Assembly (NCBI GenBank): GCA_028281765.1
Contig: JANQJF010000113.1
Span: 211,970 to 275,969 of the forward strand
Reading direction: 5' to 3'
DNA length: 64,000 nt
Origin: Planctomycetota bacterium
Lineage (GTDB): Bacteria; Planctomycetota; UBA1135; UBA2386
Shown here: positions 1 to 8,550 of the stretch, one piece after another
Position numbering within the stretch: the first letter of the stretch is position 1
Layout: each line of letters opens with the position of its first letter
The notes under the pieces: model-generated
What the model saw: only the letters and a program-made list of their open reading frames with translations
The model's database searches: none
Told to the model about the DNA's origin: nothing
Translations under genes and position numbers: made by a program

Positions 1-1
1 G

Positions 2-976
2 ATCGTGCGGGCGGGGCCGTGCGGCACGTCGGCGCCGGTGCACGTGTCGACGTCCACGACCGGTAGCGCGGCTGCCACCGGCCACTACGCGCTCGCGATG
101 CGCGGCACGATCAACGATCCCGATCCGAAGCTGATCGGTCCGGGGCATCTCTTCACTCCGGGACAGTTCGACAAGATCCGGCTCGCGCCGCTCGGGACAC
201 CGGGTGTCGCGACGCACGACTACACATGGAGCGGCGGTGACGAAGTCGGCTGGTTCCGTGGTCGCATGGCCGTCGACGGCAGCACCCCGGGGATCGATCG
301 CATCTTCTTCGTCGCGCGCAACACGTCGGGCACGCCGAACTTCGTCGACTGGGACGGCACTGCGTTCTCGAACGAGACGACGCTGACCGCGGCCTCGGGC
401 TCCATTCAGCGCCTGTGGACCAAGGACGACGGCGACCTGATGGGGAACGACTTCTTCGGCAACGTCTACGTCTGGGACAAGCAGAACGGCTACGCGCGCA
501 CGCAGTTGTTCCAGTTCACGAACAACGCGTCGAGCGTGCCGTGGGGGAGCAGCCTCGACCTCGGTCTCGGTCAGCCGGCCTACGATCCGGTGTCCGAGTT
601 GGTCCTGCTGCCGATCGACAACGACGCGATTTCGCAGAGCGGCCAGCTCTACGGCTTCGACCTGTCCGGCAACCGTGTGTTCGTCGATCAGGACCTGATG
701 GGTACGCTGCTCGACGGGTCGGGCTCGACGGACTTCGGTGTCACGGTCGATCTACAGAACCCGACGTGCCGCGTGCTCGCGCACGGCGGCAAGAACGGTG
801 GCTCGATGTTCATCGCGCGCTTCACGGGCGGGATGGGTCAGAAGAACGTGACGGCGCTGCCGAGTCCCGACAGCTCGGGCGGCTGGCAGGGCGTGCTGTT
901 CGACGGTGAGTTTTGGACCAACACGAACAACGCGAGTTACGGCGCCGTGCGTCGGCTCCTGCCGACCGACTGGTAG
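2..976 (+). CDS. Hypothetical secreted/propeller-like protein, 3' part
   Basis: The frame is open from the window edge to the TAG at 974-976, so this is the C-terminal part (about 324 codons) of a longer gene; the GTG at 5 is unlikely to be the true start. The protein is rich in Gly, Asp, Thr and aromatic residues and has loosely repeated beta-strand-like segments (for example NVYVWDKQNGYARTQLF and GQLYGFDLSGNRVFVDQDL). That pattern suggests an extracellular beta-propeller, but I recognise no specific family. Codon third positions are strongly G/C, as in neighbouring genes. No catalytic motif is visible. Confidence 0.6.
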   Translation: MVRAGPCGTSAPVHVSTSTTGSAAATGHYALAMRGTINDPDPKLIGPGHLFTPGQFDKIRLAPLGTPGVATHDYTWSGGDEVGWFRGRMAVDGSTPGIDRIFFVARNTSGTPNFVDWDGTAFSNETTLTAASGSIQRLWTKDDGDLMGNDFFGNVYVWDKQNGYARTQLFQFTNNASSVPWGSSLDLGLGQPAYDPVSELVLLPIDNDAISQSGQLYGFDLSGNRVFVDQDLMGTLLDGSGSTDFGVTVDLQNPTCRVLAHGGKNGGSMFIARFTGGMGQKNVTALPSPDSSGGWQGVLFDGEFWTNTNNASYGAVRRLLPTDW

Positions 977-1152
977 CCGTTGCTCTTCTCCGTAGACGTG
1001 TTTCTCTCCGTACACGCGAAGGCAGCGCACTGCGCAGCGAGCGAAACCCTGATGTTCAGAGGGGTTGTTATGTGTAGGAATCGCTCGACGGCGAGTGGCT
1101 GCCGTTCACCGGTATGTATCTCTGTTGTCGCACGGAGTAACGCGAGTTGCCC

Positions 1153-2151
1153 ATGAAGTCGGAGACTTCGTCATCCGTGGACGAAACGGCGTCGCGCCGT
1201 CGCGTCCTGAAGTGGGTGGCGTTCGCGCTCGGGATCGGCGTGCTCGGCTGGGCGTCGATGGTCCGCGTCAGCTACGCCAGCACGCTCGATCAGCGCGTCG
1301 TTCGGGTCTTCGACACGAAGGGACGGCCGGTACCCGGGGTCAGCATCGACGGGAAGTGGAAGCAGCTCGGGGTCACGATCCAGCATCGCTACCTCGGCGA
1401 GACCGACGAGAACGGTGAGCTGCGACTGGACGGCGTCGCCGAGCGCGTCGTTTGGAGCACGATCGGTGACCTCTGGGTCCAGCCGGAGGTCATCGGCTTC
1501 ACCGGTGCGTTCCGCCGGGTCACCGGAGACGTCGATCTCTATCTGCCGAACTGCGGCGTGATCGAGATCGGGCTCGCGAAGCCGGATGGCGAGGCCTGGG
1601 CCGATCCGTCACTCACGCACGTCGGCGCGCAGCTGAGCTGGCAGGCGTACGGGCTGCACAACCCGAGGAGCGGACATCGCCACGCGAAGTTCGACGCGTC
1701 CGGTCGCGTGGGTTTCGGACCCGTCGCATGCGGAGTCACGTTGGACCTCCAGGCGCGTGCCCAGGGCGTTGAGTTCCGGCAGAGAGTGCGTTCGAGCGAG
1801 TCTGCGGGCGGGACCGCGAACTTCACGCTGACGATGCCGGCCGACGCCGTGACCATCACGGGTCGCGTCACCGGGAAGAACGGGGATCCGAGTCCCGGAG
1901 AGCTCTCGCTCTCGATCGACGTGGATCGCGGCGACGGACTCGAGCGGCGGATGGCCGCGTGGACCGTCGTCGCGGACGACGAGGGTCGGTTCCGCTTCGT
2001 CGTCGAAAGCGACTTCCCGACGAAGGGTTGCGCGCGGATCTACGACAAGCGCCGTCGAGGTCGCGGTGAGGCGAGCTTCGACGGCGTCGCCGACGGCGTC
2101 ATCGACCTCGGCGCGATCCCGCTCAATCGCGAACCAACTGCCCCTCGATGA
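1153..2151 (+). CDS. Membrane-anchored protein with carboxypeptidase-regulatory-like domain
   Basis: This is a 332-residue protein of unknown function. A basic RRR segment near residue 17 is followed by one hydrophobic helix (about 20-38), so it is anchored in or secreted across the inner membrane. Residues of about 45-65 (VRVFDTKGRPVPGVSIDG) match the start of a carboxypeptidase-regulatory-like/transthyretin-like beta-sandwich, and a second such stretch begins near residue 235 (ITGRVTGKNGDPSPGELSL). I chose the ATG at 1153 over a TTG two codons upstream. The 3' end overlaps the convergent lipoprotein gene by 29 bases. The domain is common in planctomycete envelope proteins; the role here is not inferable. 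Confidence 0.6.
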   Translation: MKSETSSSVDETASRRRVLKWVAFALGIGVLGWASMVRVSYASTLDQRVVRVFDTKGRPVPGVSIDGKWKQLGVTIQHRYLGETDENGELRLDGVAERVVWSTIGDLWVQPEVIGFTGAFRRVTGDVDLYLPNCGVIEIGLAKPDGEAWADPSLTHVGAQLSWQAYGLHNPRSGHRHAKFDASGRVGFGPVACGVTLDLQARAQGVEFRQRVRSSESAGGTANFTLTMPADAVTITGRVTGKNGDPSPGELSLSIDVDRGDGLERRMAAWTVVADDEGRFRFVVESDFPTKGCARIYDKRRRGRGEASFDGVADGVIDLGAIPLNREPTAPR

Positions 2152-2476
2152 CGACCGTCTTCATCCGCACCGTCGTCAGCGACAGGTGCGTCGCCAGCCA
2201 CTCGTGAAACCCGCCGGACTGCGTGATCCGGAGGCCGGCGATGCGGTCGTGGCCGTCGATGACCGACTCGATCATCTCCGTGACGTTCGGCACGCTTCGG
2301 CCGAGTGCGCCGTGAACCCACAGGATGTGCTTGGCCTTCAGCTGGAACGGCGTGACTTCGTTGGCGGTCGCTGGCGCCGACTGGGCCGAGACCGGAATCG
2401 GCACGGCGTCGAGGTCGTATTCGAGACTCATGCAGCTGCCGAGCAGGAGCGTGCACGCGAGGAGGAGGCACTTCAT
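2123..2476 (-). CDS. Small lipoprotein, Bor-like pattern
   Basis: This is a 117-residue predicted lipoprotein. The signal peptide ends in the lipobox LLGSC, so the mature protein would be lipid-anchored at Cys15. The start is the ATG at 2476 because a GAGG Shine-Dalgarno core lies about 3 bases upstream; an in-frame upstream start at 2500 would bury that site in coding sequence. The body (KHILWVHGALG, then a Gly/Gln-rich turn, then LATHLSLTTVRMKTVVIEG) resembles the layout of small Bor/TRL-type lipoproteins, but only as a pattern. It is convergent with, and overlaps, the gene at 1153-2151. Confidence 0.55.
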   Translation of the reverse strand: MKCLLLACTLLLGSCMSLEYDLDAVPIPVSAQSAPATANEVTPFQLKAKHILWVHGALGRSVPNVTEMIESVIDGHDRIAGLRITQSGGFHEWLATHLSLTTVRMKTVVIEGQLVRD

Positions 2477-2553
2477 GGCCTCATTGTGGCAGAACGTCAC
2501 GCCACGGCCAGCGCGCGATTGACGCGTGGATCGTCACGGACACACTGGGCGGC

Positions 2554-3525
2554 ATGACCGACGTCGCCGCACTCGTCCGCGCCGCCGAGAGCCGGATCCG
2601 CCCGCACATCGTGCGGACGCCCGTGCTCGAGTCGCGGTTTCTCGGTCAGGCGCTGGGATCTCGCGTCGTGCTGAAGTGCGAGAACCTGCAGCGCACCGGA
2701 TCGTTCAAAGTGCGCGGTGCGTTGAACACGGTTCTCGCGCTCGACGATTCGACGCGTGCAAAGGGTGTGGCGACGGCGTCCACCGGCAACCACGGCGCCG
2801 CCGTCGCGCATGCCGCGCGCGTCGTGGGAACGCGCGCCGTCGTGTTCGTTCCCGAGCATGCGATCCAGAGCAAGGTCGCCGCCATCCGTGACCTTGGTGC
2901 CGAGATCGTCGTGCACGGCGAGGACTGCGTGCAGTCCGAAGCCGAGGCGCGCCGCTGGGCGGACGCGAACAGCGTGACCTACGTGTCGCCGTACAACGAT
3001 CCCGCGGTCGTCGGCGGGCAGGGCACGGTCGGTCTCGAGCTCGCGGAGCAGGTCGACGATCTCGCGCGGGTGTACGTCGCCCTCGGTGGCGGCGGCCTGT
3101 GCAGTGGAATCGCCGGCTATCTCCGCGAAGCGTCGCCGTCCGTGCAGGTCATCGGTTGCTCGCCCGCCGCGTCGTGCGTCATGATCGACTCGGTGGGTTT
3201 CGGCGAGCTGCGCGATCTGCCGTCTGAGCCGACCCTGAGCGACGGCACCGCCGGCGGCGTCGAGCTCGATTCGATCACGTTCCCGATCGTGCGGGATACC
3301 GTCGCCGAGTTCGTGAAGGTCGACGAGGACGCGATTCGCGCGGCGTTCGCCGACGTGATCGAGCACGAGAAGATGCTCGTCGAGGGCGCGGCCGCGATGG
3401 CGTACGGGGCGTGCCGGCAGCACGCGACCGAACCGGTCGAGGGCACGACCGCGATCGTTCTCTGCGGCGCGAACGTCGGCGTGGAACGCTTGCGGGCGAT
3501 CCTCGATGACGATGCGCCGGCGTGA
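2554..3525 (+). CDS. Threonine/serine dehydratase (PLP-dependent fold type II)
   Basis: The 323-residue protein belongs to the tryptophan synthase beta-like PLP family. It most closely resembles catabolic threonine/serine dehydratases and serine racemases, which convert L-threonine to 2-oxobutyrate or L-serine to pyruvate plus ammonia. The PLP lysine is K52 in the SFKVRGA motif, the substrate loop STGNHG is at 76-81, and the tetraglycine phosphate-binding loop GGGGL is at 178-182. There is no C-terminal ACT-like regulatory domain, so it resembles the short TdcB/racemase class rather than biosynthetic IlvA. A hairpin with a T-rich tail follows about 40 bases after the stop. Substrate preference cannot be settled from sequence alone. 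Confidence 0.88.
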   Translation: MTDVAALVRAAESRIRPHIVRTPVLESRFLGQALGSRVVLKCENLQRTGSFKVRGALNTVLALDDSTRAKGVATASTGNHGAAVAHAARVVGTRAVVFVPEHAIQSKVAAIRDLGAEIVVHGEDCVQSEAEARRWADANSVTYVSPYNDPAVVGGQGTVGLELAEQVDDLARVYVALGGGGLCSGIAGYLREASPSVQVIGCSPAASCVMIDSVGFGELRDLPSEPTLSDGTAGGVELDSITFPIVRDTVAEFVKVDEDAIRAAFADVIEHEKMLVEGAAAMAYGACRQHATEPVEGTTAIVLCGANVGVERLRAILDDDAPA

Positions 3526-3565
3526 TCGCGGCAATCTTCCCGAGAGGGCTCCGACTTCGAGTTTC

Positions 3566-3587
3566 GTCACCGTTTGGTGACTTTCTC
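3566..3587 (+). terminator. Hairpin terminator after the dehydratase gene
   Basis: A perfect 6-bp stem (GTCACC / GGTGAC) with a GTTT loop is followed by TTTCTC, 40 bases after the dehydratase stop codon. The tail is T-rich but short, so intrinsic termination is plausible rather than certain. Confidence 0.5.
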
Positions 3588-3724
3588 GTCGCGCGGAGCT
3601 AGAGACCCGGAACGCACTCGCACGCGTTCACCGTCGTTCGAACTCGACGTCGAGGCCTGCCCCCGACTCGATTGCGCCTTCGAGACGATCCGTCGGTTCG
3701 CCAGACCCCACACGGAGACTTCGT

Positions 3725-6301
3725 ATGCGCGCTGCATGCACGGCCCTGTTCTGCCTGTTCGGAACGTTCGTCTTGGTCGGTTGCTCGGGAGGAGGTGGCG
3801 GTCTCGTGGGAGAAGACTCGACGACCTGCGCGGACCCGAGCGCGTTCTGCTTGATCTCGTGCAACGTCGGCTGCGTGCAGAACGGGTGTGAGCTGCGCAA
3901 CATCGCGCAGAACCACGAGCTGCGGTTCCAGTTCAGTGAGGTGGTCGATCCCGCGACGGTCGACTTCACGACGATCGTGCTGAAGACGTCGCTGGGCGAG
4001 ACCCCGGTCGGCGAATTCGTGGCCGAGGGGAGCATGGTGACGTTCTTGCCGGGCGTGCGCACGGTCGGAGCGACGACGTTCTTCGGCTTCCAGCCCAACC
4101 AGGAATACATCCTGACCCTACCCGGTGGCCCGGATGCCGGGCTCGCGGTTCGGTCCCTCAACGGTCGCCCGTTGCAGTCCCAGTTCTCGTGCACGCTGAC
4201 CGCGAGCGAGGGCGTGCTCGACATCGACGGACAGCCGCCGACCGGTGAACTCGTGACCCCGGCGAACGGCATGATCGTGGACCCCGACGCCGAGTTCGTC
4301 GTGCGGTTCTCGGAGCTCGTCGACCACAGCCCGTTCTTGAACGAGCCTGACGGGCCCGGTGCGCCGGTCCGATTCTCAGTCGTGTCGTCGGTCGACGGGA
4401 CGTGTCAGTTCGGCACGGATGCGCAGCCCGTGTTCGGCTCCGTGCGACTCGACGATGACATCATCGGGCGCTTCACGTCCATGACGTTCACCCCGGACGG
4501 TGTGCTCCCACGCGGATCGTGCGTGGTCGTGGAGCTGACGCCGATCGTGACCGACGTCGCGGGGACGGCTGCGGAGCCTCGTCAGTGGGTCGTACGAACC
4601 GATCCTGCCGTCGAGGAGGGGTTCATCGAAGAGACCTTCGACACGCCGACGATGTTGGACGGCGCGCGATCGGGCGGCGTCTGGGGCGGTGGCGTCGCGT
4701 CGTTCTTGCGGCTCGGCGGTGACGGCCGGCACGGCGACTTCCTGCACACGCTCGGCGAACGCGATGGCGCGACCGACGAGTGGGTGTTCGATACGGATGA
4801 GCCGTGGGTCGGTGACTCGAGCGCGTACCTGCGTGCGGACGAGGCCGACGGGGAGTACCACTTCACGAGGTTCATCGTGCCGAGCGGCGTGACTGTGCGG
4901 TTCACGGGTTCCCATGCGCCGATCATTCACGTCCGCGGCGAGTGCTCGATTCGCGGGAACGTCGTATGCAGTGGCCGAGACGTCCAGCAGTACCTGGATC
5001 TGCGTAACCAGACGTCGAACCAGGTCGGACAGTCCGGTGGACAGCCGGGCCCCGGGGGCGGATTCGGCGGGGGCGGTGGCACCCAGTGCGACGGATTCGG
5101 TGCCGACCCCGACTTCGACGGCCAGAATGGTTCGAGCGTGATCGTGCGCGCGGGTCACGGCTACGCCGGGTTCGCGGCGGATACGGCCGGTCAGGGGAGC
5201 ACGATCGAGCCGAGCGACGGTCAGTCCAGTTCGGTGATGAACCAACCCGGAACCGTCGGCGCGAGCAACGTCGCGAACGGCGGTGGCGGTGGTGGCTTCG
5301 TCACGCCAGGGGGCGAGGGATTCGTCGTCGAGGTCGGGCAGGTCACGGGCTGGCCGTTCATCGCCCAGATTCCGGTGGAGCTCGCGGCCGGTGGCGCGGC
5401 GTTGCCGATGCTTCCACCACTGGCAGCGTCGTCGCTCGACAACTTCCTGGTCGGAGGCTCTGGCGGTGGTGGTGGCGCATCGCATCCGTTTTTGGGCCCG
5501 AGCTTCCTGGCCGGTGCGGCGGGTGCCGGTGGTGGGGGAGCGATCGCCTTGCGAGTCGGCGGCGACTTCACGTTCTGGCCCTCGGCTTCGATCGAGGCGC
5601 GCGGTGGCTCGGCGTTCCGGCTCACCGAGGACGACGTGGAGAACAACGGGTACGCGTGCCCTGGCGGCGGGGGTGCCGGCGGGTCGGTGTTGATCCAGGT
5701 TCTCGACGAGAGCAGCGCTTCGCTGCGGGGCACGATCGACGTGCGCGGCGGCAGCGGAGGGGCGTTCATCTCGACGGACGATGGCATCCGCGGGCACGTC
5801 GAGGGTGGGGACGGCGGCGACGGGTTCGTCCGCGTCGAGACTCCGTCCGGCGTCGACTCCTCGAGTTGGGAGATCGCTGCCTTCCCGGCGGCGATTCCAG
5901 AGAGCGGTGGCGTGCTGACGGATGAAGACGCGCGCGGCGGCTTCATGAGCAAGTACTACTCCACGGGCCTCGCGGCACCGCCGCGCTTCAAGCGCTACGA
6001 AGTGCACGCGATCCTCGACGGGATTCCCGTGATCTACAGTGACGATCCTGTGCTCGGCGTCGCCGCGACGACCGGCGAAGCCGTGGAGTTCTTCGTGCAG
6101 GGGATCGCGTTCGATCCGTCGACCGGCGTGCCCGTGGCCGGCGCGGAGCCGACCGCGTGGTTCGGTCGCGTGAAGTCCAGCACGACCGAAGGCGCGTTCG
6201 CGGACGTCGCGCGGACTGGTTTCCGTTTCCAGGTCGTGGCGAACCACGAGTTCGCGAACACGATCGAGATCGACCGCGTGAGCGTCGTCTTCGATTTCTA
6301 G
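3725..6301 (+). CDS. Large glycine-rich lipoprotein with Ig-like N-terminal domains
   Basis: An 858-residue predicted lipoprotein with lipobox LVGC, followed at once by a Gly-rich linker. The N-terminal half has two segments in the style of bacterial Ig-like domains: NHELRFQFSEVVDPATVDF and, later, GMIVDPDAEFVVRFSELVD. The central part (roughly residues 430-690) carries repeated poly-glycine blocks alternating with beta-strand segments such as GGAIALRVGGDFTFWP and ASIEARGG, a pattern of large surface proteins in Planctomycetota and Myxococcota. A GGAG ribosome-binding site lies 8 bases before the ATG. It is probably a cell-surface structural or adhesive protein; no enzymatic motif is seen. 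Confidence 0.6.
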   Translation: MRAACTALFCLFGTFVLVGCSGGGGGLVGEDSTTCADPSAFCLISCNVGCVQNGCELRNIAQNHELRFQFSEVVDPATVDFTTIVLKTSLGETPVGEFVAEGSMVTFLPGVRTVGATTFFGFQPNQEYILTLPGGPDAGLAVRSLNGRPLQSQFSCTLTASEGVLDIDGQPPTGELVTPANGMIVDPDAEFVVRFSELVDHSPFLNEPDGPGAPVRFSVVSSVDGTCQFGTDAQPVFGSVRLDDDIIGRFTSMTFTPDGVLPRGSCVVVELTPIVTDVAGTAAEPRQWVVRTDPAVEEGFIEETFDTPTMLDGARSGGVWGGGVASFLRLGGDGRHGDFLHTLGERDGATDEWVFDTDEPWVGDSSAYLRADEADGEYHFTRFIVPSGVTVRFTGSHAPIIHVRGECSIRGNVVCSGRDVQQYLDLRNQTSNQVGQSGGQPGPGGGFGGGGGTQCDGFGADPDFDGQNGSSVIVRAGHGYAGFAADTAGQGSTIEPSDGQSSSVMNQPGTVGASNVANGGGGGGFVTPGGEGFVVEVGQVTGWPFIAQIPVELAAGGAALPMLPPLAASSLDNFLVGGSGGGGGASHPFLGPSFLAGAAGAGGGGAIALRVGGDFTFWPSASIEARGGSAFRLTEDDVENNGYACPGGGGAGGSVLIQVLDESSASLRGTIDVRGGSGGAFISTDDGIRGHVEGGDGGDGFVRVETPSGVDSSSWEIAAFPAAIPESGGVLTDEDARGGFMSKYYSTGLAAPPRFKRYEVHAILDGIPVIYSDDPVLGVAATTGEAVEFFVQGIAFDPSTGVPVAGAEPTAWFGRVKSSTTEGAFADVARTGFRFQVVANHEFANTIEIDRVSVVFDF

Positions 6302-6311
6302 CCGGAATCGC

Positions 6312-7940
6312 TCACAGGATCGAGCTGTTCCCGAAGAACGAGAACACCTGGCCCGAGGCGAACGAGATCGAGAAGTCGTACTCCTCGCCTCGGACTTCGT
6401 CGAGCGGCCACGCAAAGTCGATACGCAGTGGGCGTCGACCGAGGATGTTGGACGAGCCGATGCGAATCCCGAAGCCGGCCGACGTGATCGAGTCGCTCAT
6501 CGAGAGGCCGGTCCGCGTCGAGTGCACCCAGCCGGCGTCGAAGAAGCCGACAAGTCCGACGTGAAACGACAGGATCTCGACGGGCGTCATGATCCTGTCT
6601 TCGAGATTGAGCCGGACGAATCGGGATCCCGCGAACTCGCGCGCCGGGTAGCCGCGCAGCCCGTTGTCTTCGCCGAGCGTGAGCAGTGGTGGCAGATCCT
6701 GGGACTCGAACGCGGCGTCGAAGGTCACGCTCGCGGCGAGCGTCTGGCTCGGGAGTGACTGGTTGAACACGTGCAGCGCGCCGGAGCCGGACCAGCCCCG
6801 AGGGCGGTCACCATACCAACGCACGCTGCCGGACGCGGCGGCTGTCACGTAGGTGTCGTCCCAGGGCGAGAGAGCAGCGCGGAGGCCGGACGAGGCGAGC
6901 GGCTGGAACTGTGTCGATCGGCCGTCCTCCGCGCGCAGCACGGCACCCCCGCGGATGCTCCCGTCGACGCCGAGACGCAGGTCCTCGACGAAGTCGAGCG
7001 AATCGAGCTGGCGGACCTTCCGAAATTCGTCGACGCGATCGAACGAGGCGGACAGGCTCGCGGTCAGTGTGTCCGTGTCGCCCGGGACTCGGATGTCGGC
7101 GGCGCGCACGCCGCGCGCGGCCTCGTACTCCGTTCGTCCGATCCCGAAGCTGGCACCGAGCGTCTCCCGCTCCGAGATCGTGCCTTTCGCGAAGGTGAAG
7201 AAGCCGCTCGCCGACACGCTGTCCAGCGGAACGGACGCGACGGTATTGCCCCGTTCGAAGTAGTCGGCGTCCGATTCCGAGAAGCGCGCGTTGACGCCGT
7301 ACGAGCGCGGATCCTCTCGGAACCAGAACGGGCGCCGGAAGTCGATCGAGCCGAACGGCCCCTCGTCCGTCGAGCCGCCGGACAACGAGAGCCGGTGTCG
7401 GCCGTCCCAGATCTGTGGATCGACGTAGCTCACGCTCGCGCGAGAGTCCTCGTCGTCGCGACGGAAGTCCGCGACCAGGGACTTGCCAGTGCCGAACAGG
7501 TTGAGCTCGCCGAGGGTGCCTTGGACTCGGGCTTCGCCTCCGACGAACGACAGCGTGCCGGCGGCGACCAGCGAGAAGCGGTCGCGCGTGTCGATGACCA
7601 GGTCGACCTCGTCGTCGCCGACGTCGACGAGGCTGGCCTCGGCCTCTCCGAACCAGCGAGTGCGACGCAACACGCGCTCGAGCTGCGCGACGTCGTCCTC
7701 GTCGATCGGCTCCCCGCGCTCGAACCACACGACGCGATCGACGACTTCGGTCTTCGTCGGCACGTGAAGGTAGTTGAGGACACGGTAGAACCAGTTGTCC
7801 GCTTCTTCTTGATCGAACACGTTGCGCGTCTCGATCGAGACGTCGCGCAGTCGTCGCTCCTGTGCTTCGGCCGCGACCGCGCACAAACACGCGATCGGCA
7901 CTGCTCGTAGAAGTCGAAGGCGAAGCCGCAACGTGCGCAC
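6312..7940 (-). CDS. Omp85/BamA-like outer-membrane barrel protein with POTRA domain
   Basis: A 542-residue predicted outer-membrane protein. After an Arg/Leu-rich signal peptide ending in AAEA, residues of about 30-130 form a POTRA-like region (GEPIDEDDVAQLERVLRRTRWFGEAEASL). The rest alternates polar and hydrophobic residues as in a transmembrane beta-barrel and includes the Omp85-style segment LRGYPAREFAGSRFVRLNLEDR. The family inserts or secretes proteins across the outer membrane. With one or two POTRA units it is shorter than BamA, so it is better read as a TamA/FhaC/patatin-type Omp85 relative than as the essential BamA. I chose the GTG at 7940, which starts a normal signal peptide; a GTG at 7955 is possible. 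It is convergent with the lipoprotein at 3725-6301. Confidence 0.72.
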   Translation of the reverse strand: MRTLRLRLRLLRAVPIACLCAVAAEAQERRLRDVSIETRNVFDQEEADNWFYRVLNYLHVPTKTEVVDRVVWFERGEPIDEDDVAQLERVLRRTRWFGEAEASLVDVGDDEVDLVIDTRDRFSLVAAGTLSFVGGEARVQGTLGELNLFGTGKSLVADFRRDDEDSRASVSYVDPQIWDGRHRLSLSGGSTDEGPFGSIDFRRPFWFREDPRSYGVNARFSESDADYFERGNTVASVPLDSVSASGFFTFAKGTISERETLGASFGIGRTEYEAARGVRAADIRVPGDTDTLTASLSASFDRVDEFRKVRQLDSLDFVEDLRLGVDGSIRGGAVLRAEDGRSTQFQPLASSGLRAALSPWDDTYVTAAASGSVRWYGDRPRGWSGSGALHVFNQSLPSQTLAASVTFDAAFESQDLPPLLTLGEDNGLRGYPAREFAGSRFVRLNLEDRIMTPVEILSFHVGLVGFFDAGWVHSTRTGLSMSDSITSAGFGIRIGSSNILGRRPLRIDFAWPLDEVRGEEYDFSISFASGQVFSFFGNSSIL

Positions 7941-7995
7941 ATCGTGCCGGCTCACCCTCGCGGGATCAACGCGCAGCCGACTACAGTGGTGTCCG

Positions 7996-8547
7996 ATGAA
8001 GAACCTCATCAAGAACTTCCTCAAGGGCTGCGCGGTCATCGTTCCGGTCGCGGTGACGGCGTACGTGATCTGGTGGGTGTGCACCTCGCTCTACGAGCTG
8101 TTGCCGGGCGTGCTCGGCGTGCTCGTGGTCATTCTGGCCGTGCTGTCGATCGCGGTCATCGGTGCGTTCGCCGGGAACGTGATCGGCCGCAGGATCTTCA
8201 ACCTGATGGATCGGGTGCTTTCGAAGATCCCTTTGGTCAAGTTCCTCTACACCACGGTCCGGGACATCCTGTCGGCGCTCGTGGGCGACAATCGCTCGTT
8301 CGAGAAGCCCGTCGTCGTCTCGCTGAGCGACGAGAAGGGATCTCCCAAGATGCTCGGTTTCGTGACCTGCGACAACCTCGCCGAGTACGGACTCGACGAT
8401 CACGTCGCGGTCTACTTCCCGCAGAGCCTGAACTTCGCCGGCAACCTGCTGATGTTTCCGCGGCGGCGGGTCGAGCCGCTGCAGGTCGACCAGGCGAAGT
8501 TCATGGCGTTCGTCGTGTCGGGCGGCGTCGTGCAGCCCGGTGCGTGA
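7996..8547 (+). CDS. DUF502 family membrane protein
   Basis: A 183-residue integral membrane protein of the DUF502 family (COG2928). It has two hydrophobic helices (about residues 9-33 and 36-60), then a conserved soluble part with the family-typical run IPLVKFLYTTVRDI followed by GFVTCDN and FPQSLNFAGNLLMFPRRRVEPL. The biochemical function of the family is unknown; plant homologues are called COV/LCV proteins. It starts only 55 bases from the divergent barrel-protein gene, so the two share a promoter region. Its 3' end nearly touches the convergent FG-GAP gene. Confidence 0.85.
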   Translation: MKNLIKNFLKGCAVIVPVAVTAYVIWWVCTSLYELLPGVLGVLVVILAVLSIAVIGAFAGNVIGRRIFNLMDRVLSKIPLVKFLYTTVRDILSALVGDNRSFEKPVVVSLSDEKGSPKMLGFVTCDNLAEYGLDDHVAVYFPQSLNFAGNLLMFPRRRVEPLQVDQAKFMAFVVSGGVVQPGA

Positions 8548-8550
8548 CGA

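Noticed and set aside
4376..6415. A 679-codon open frame on the minus strand across the glycine-rich lipoprotein gene.
   Set aside because: It is an Arg/His/Asp-rich shadow of the high-GC plus-strand gene with no family features; the sense frame has a signal peptide, lipobox and ribosome-binding site.
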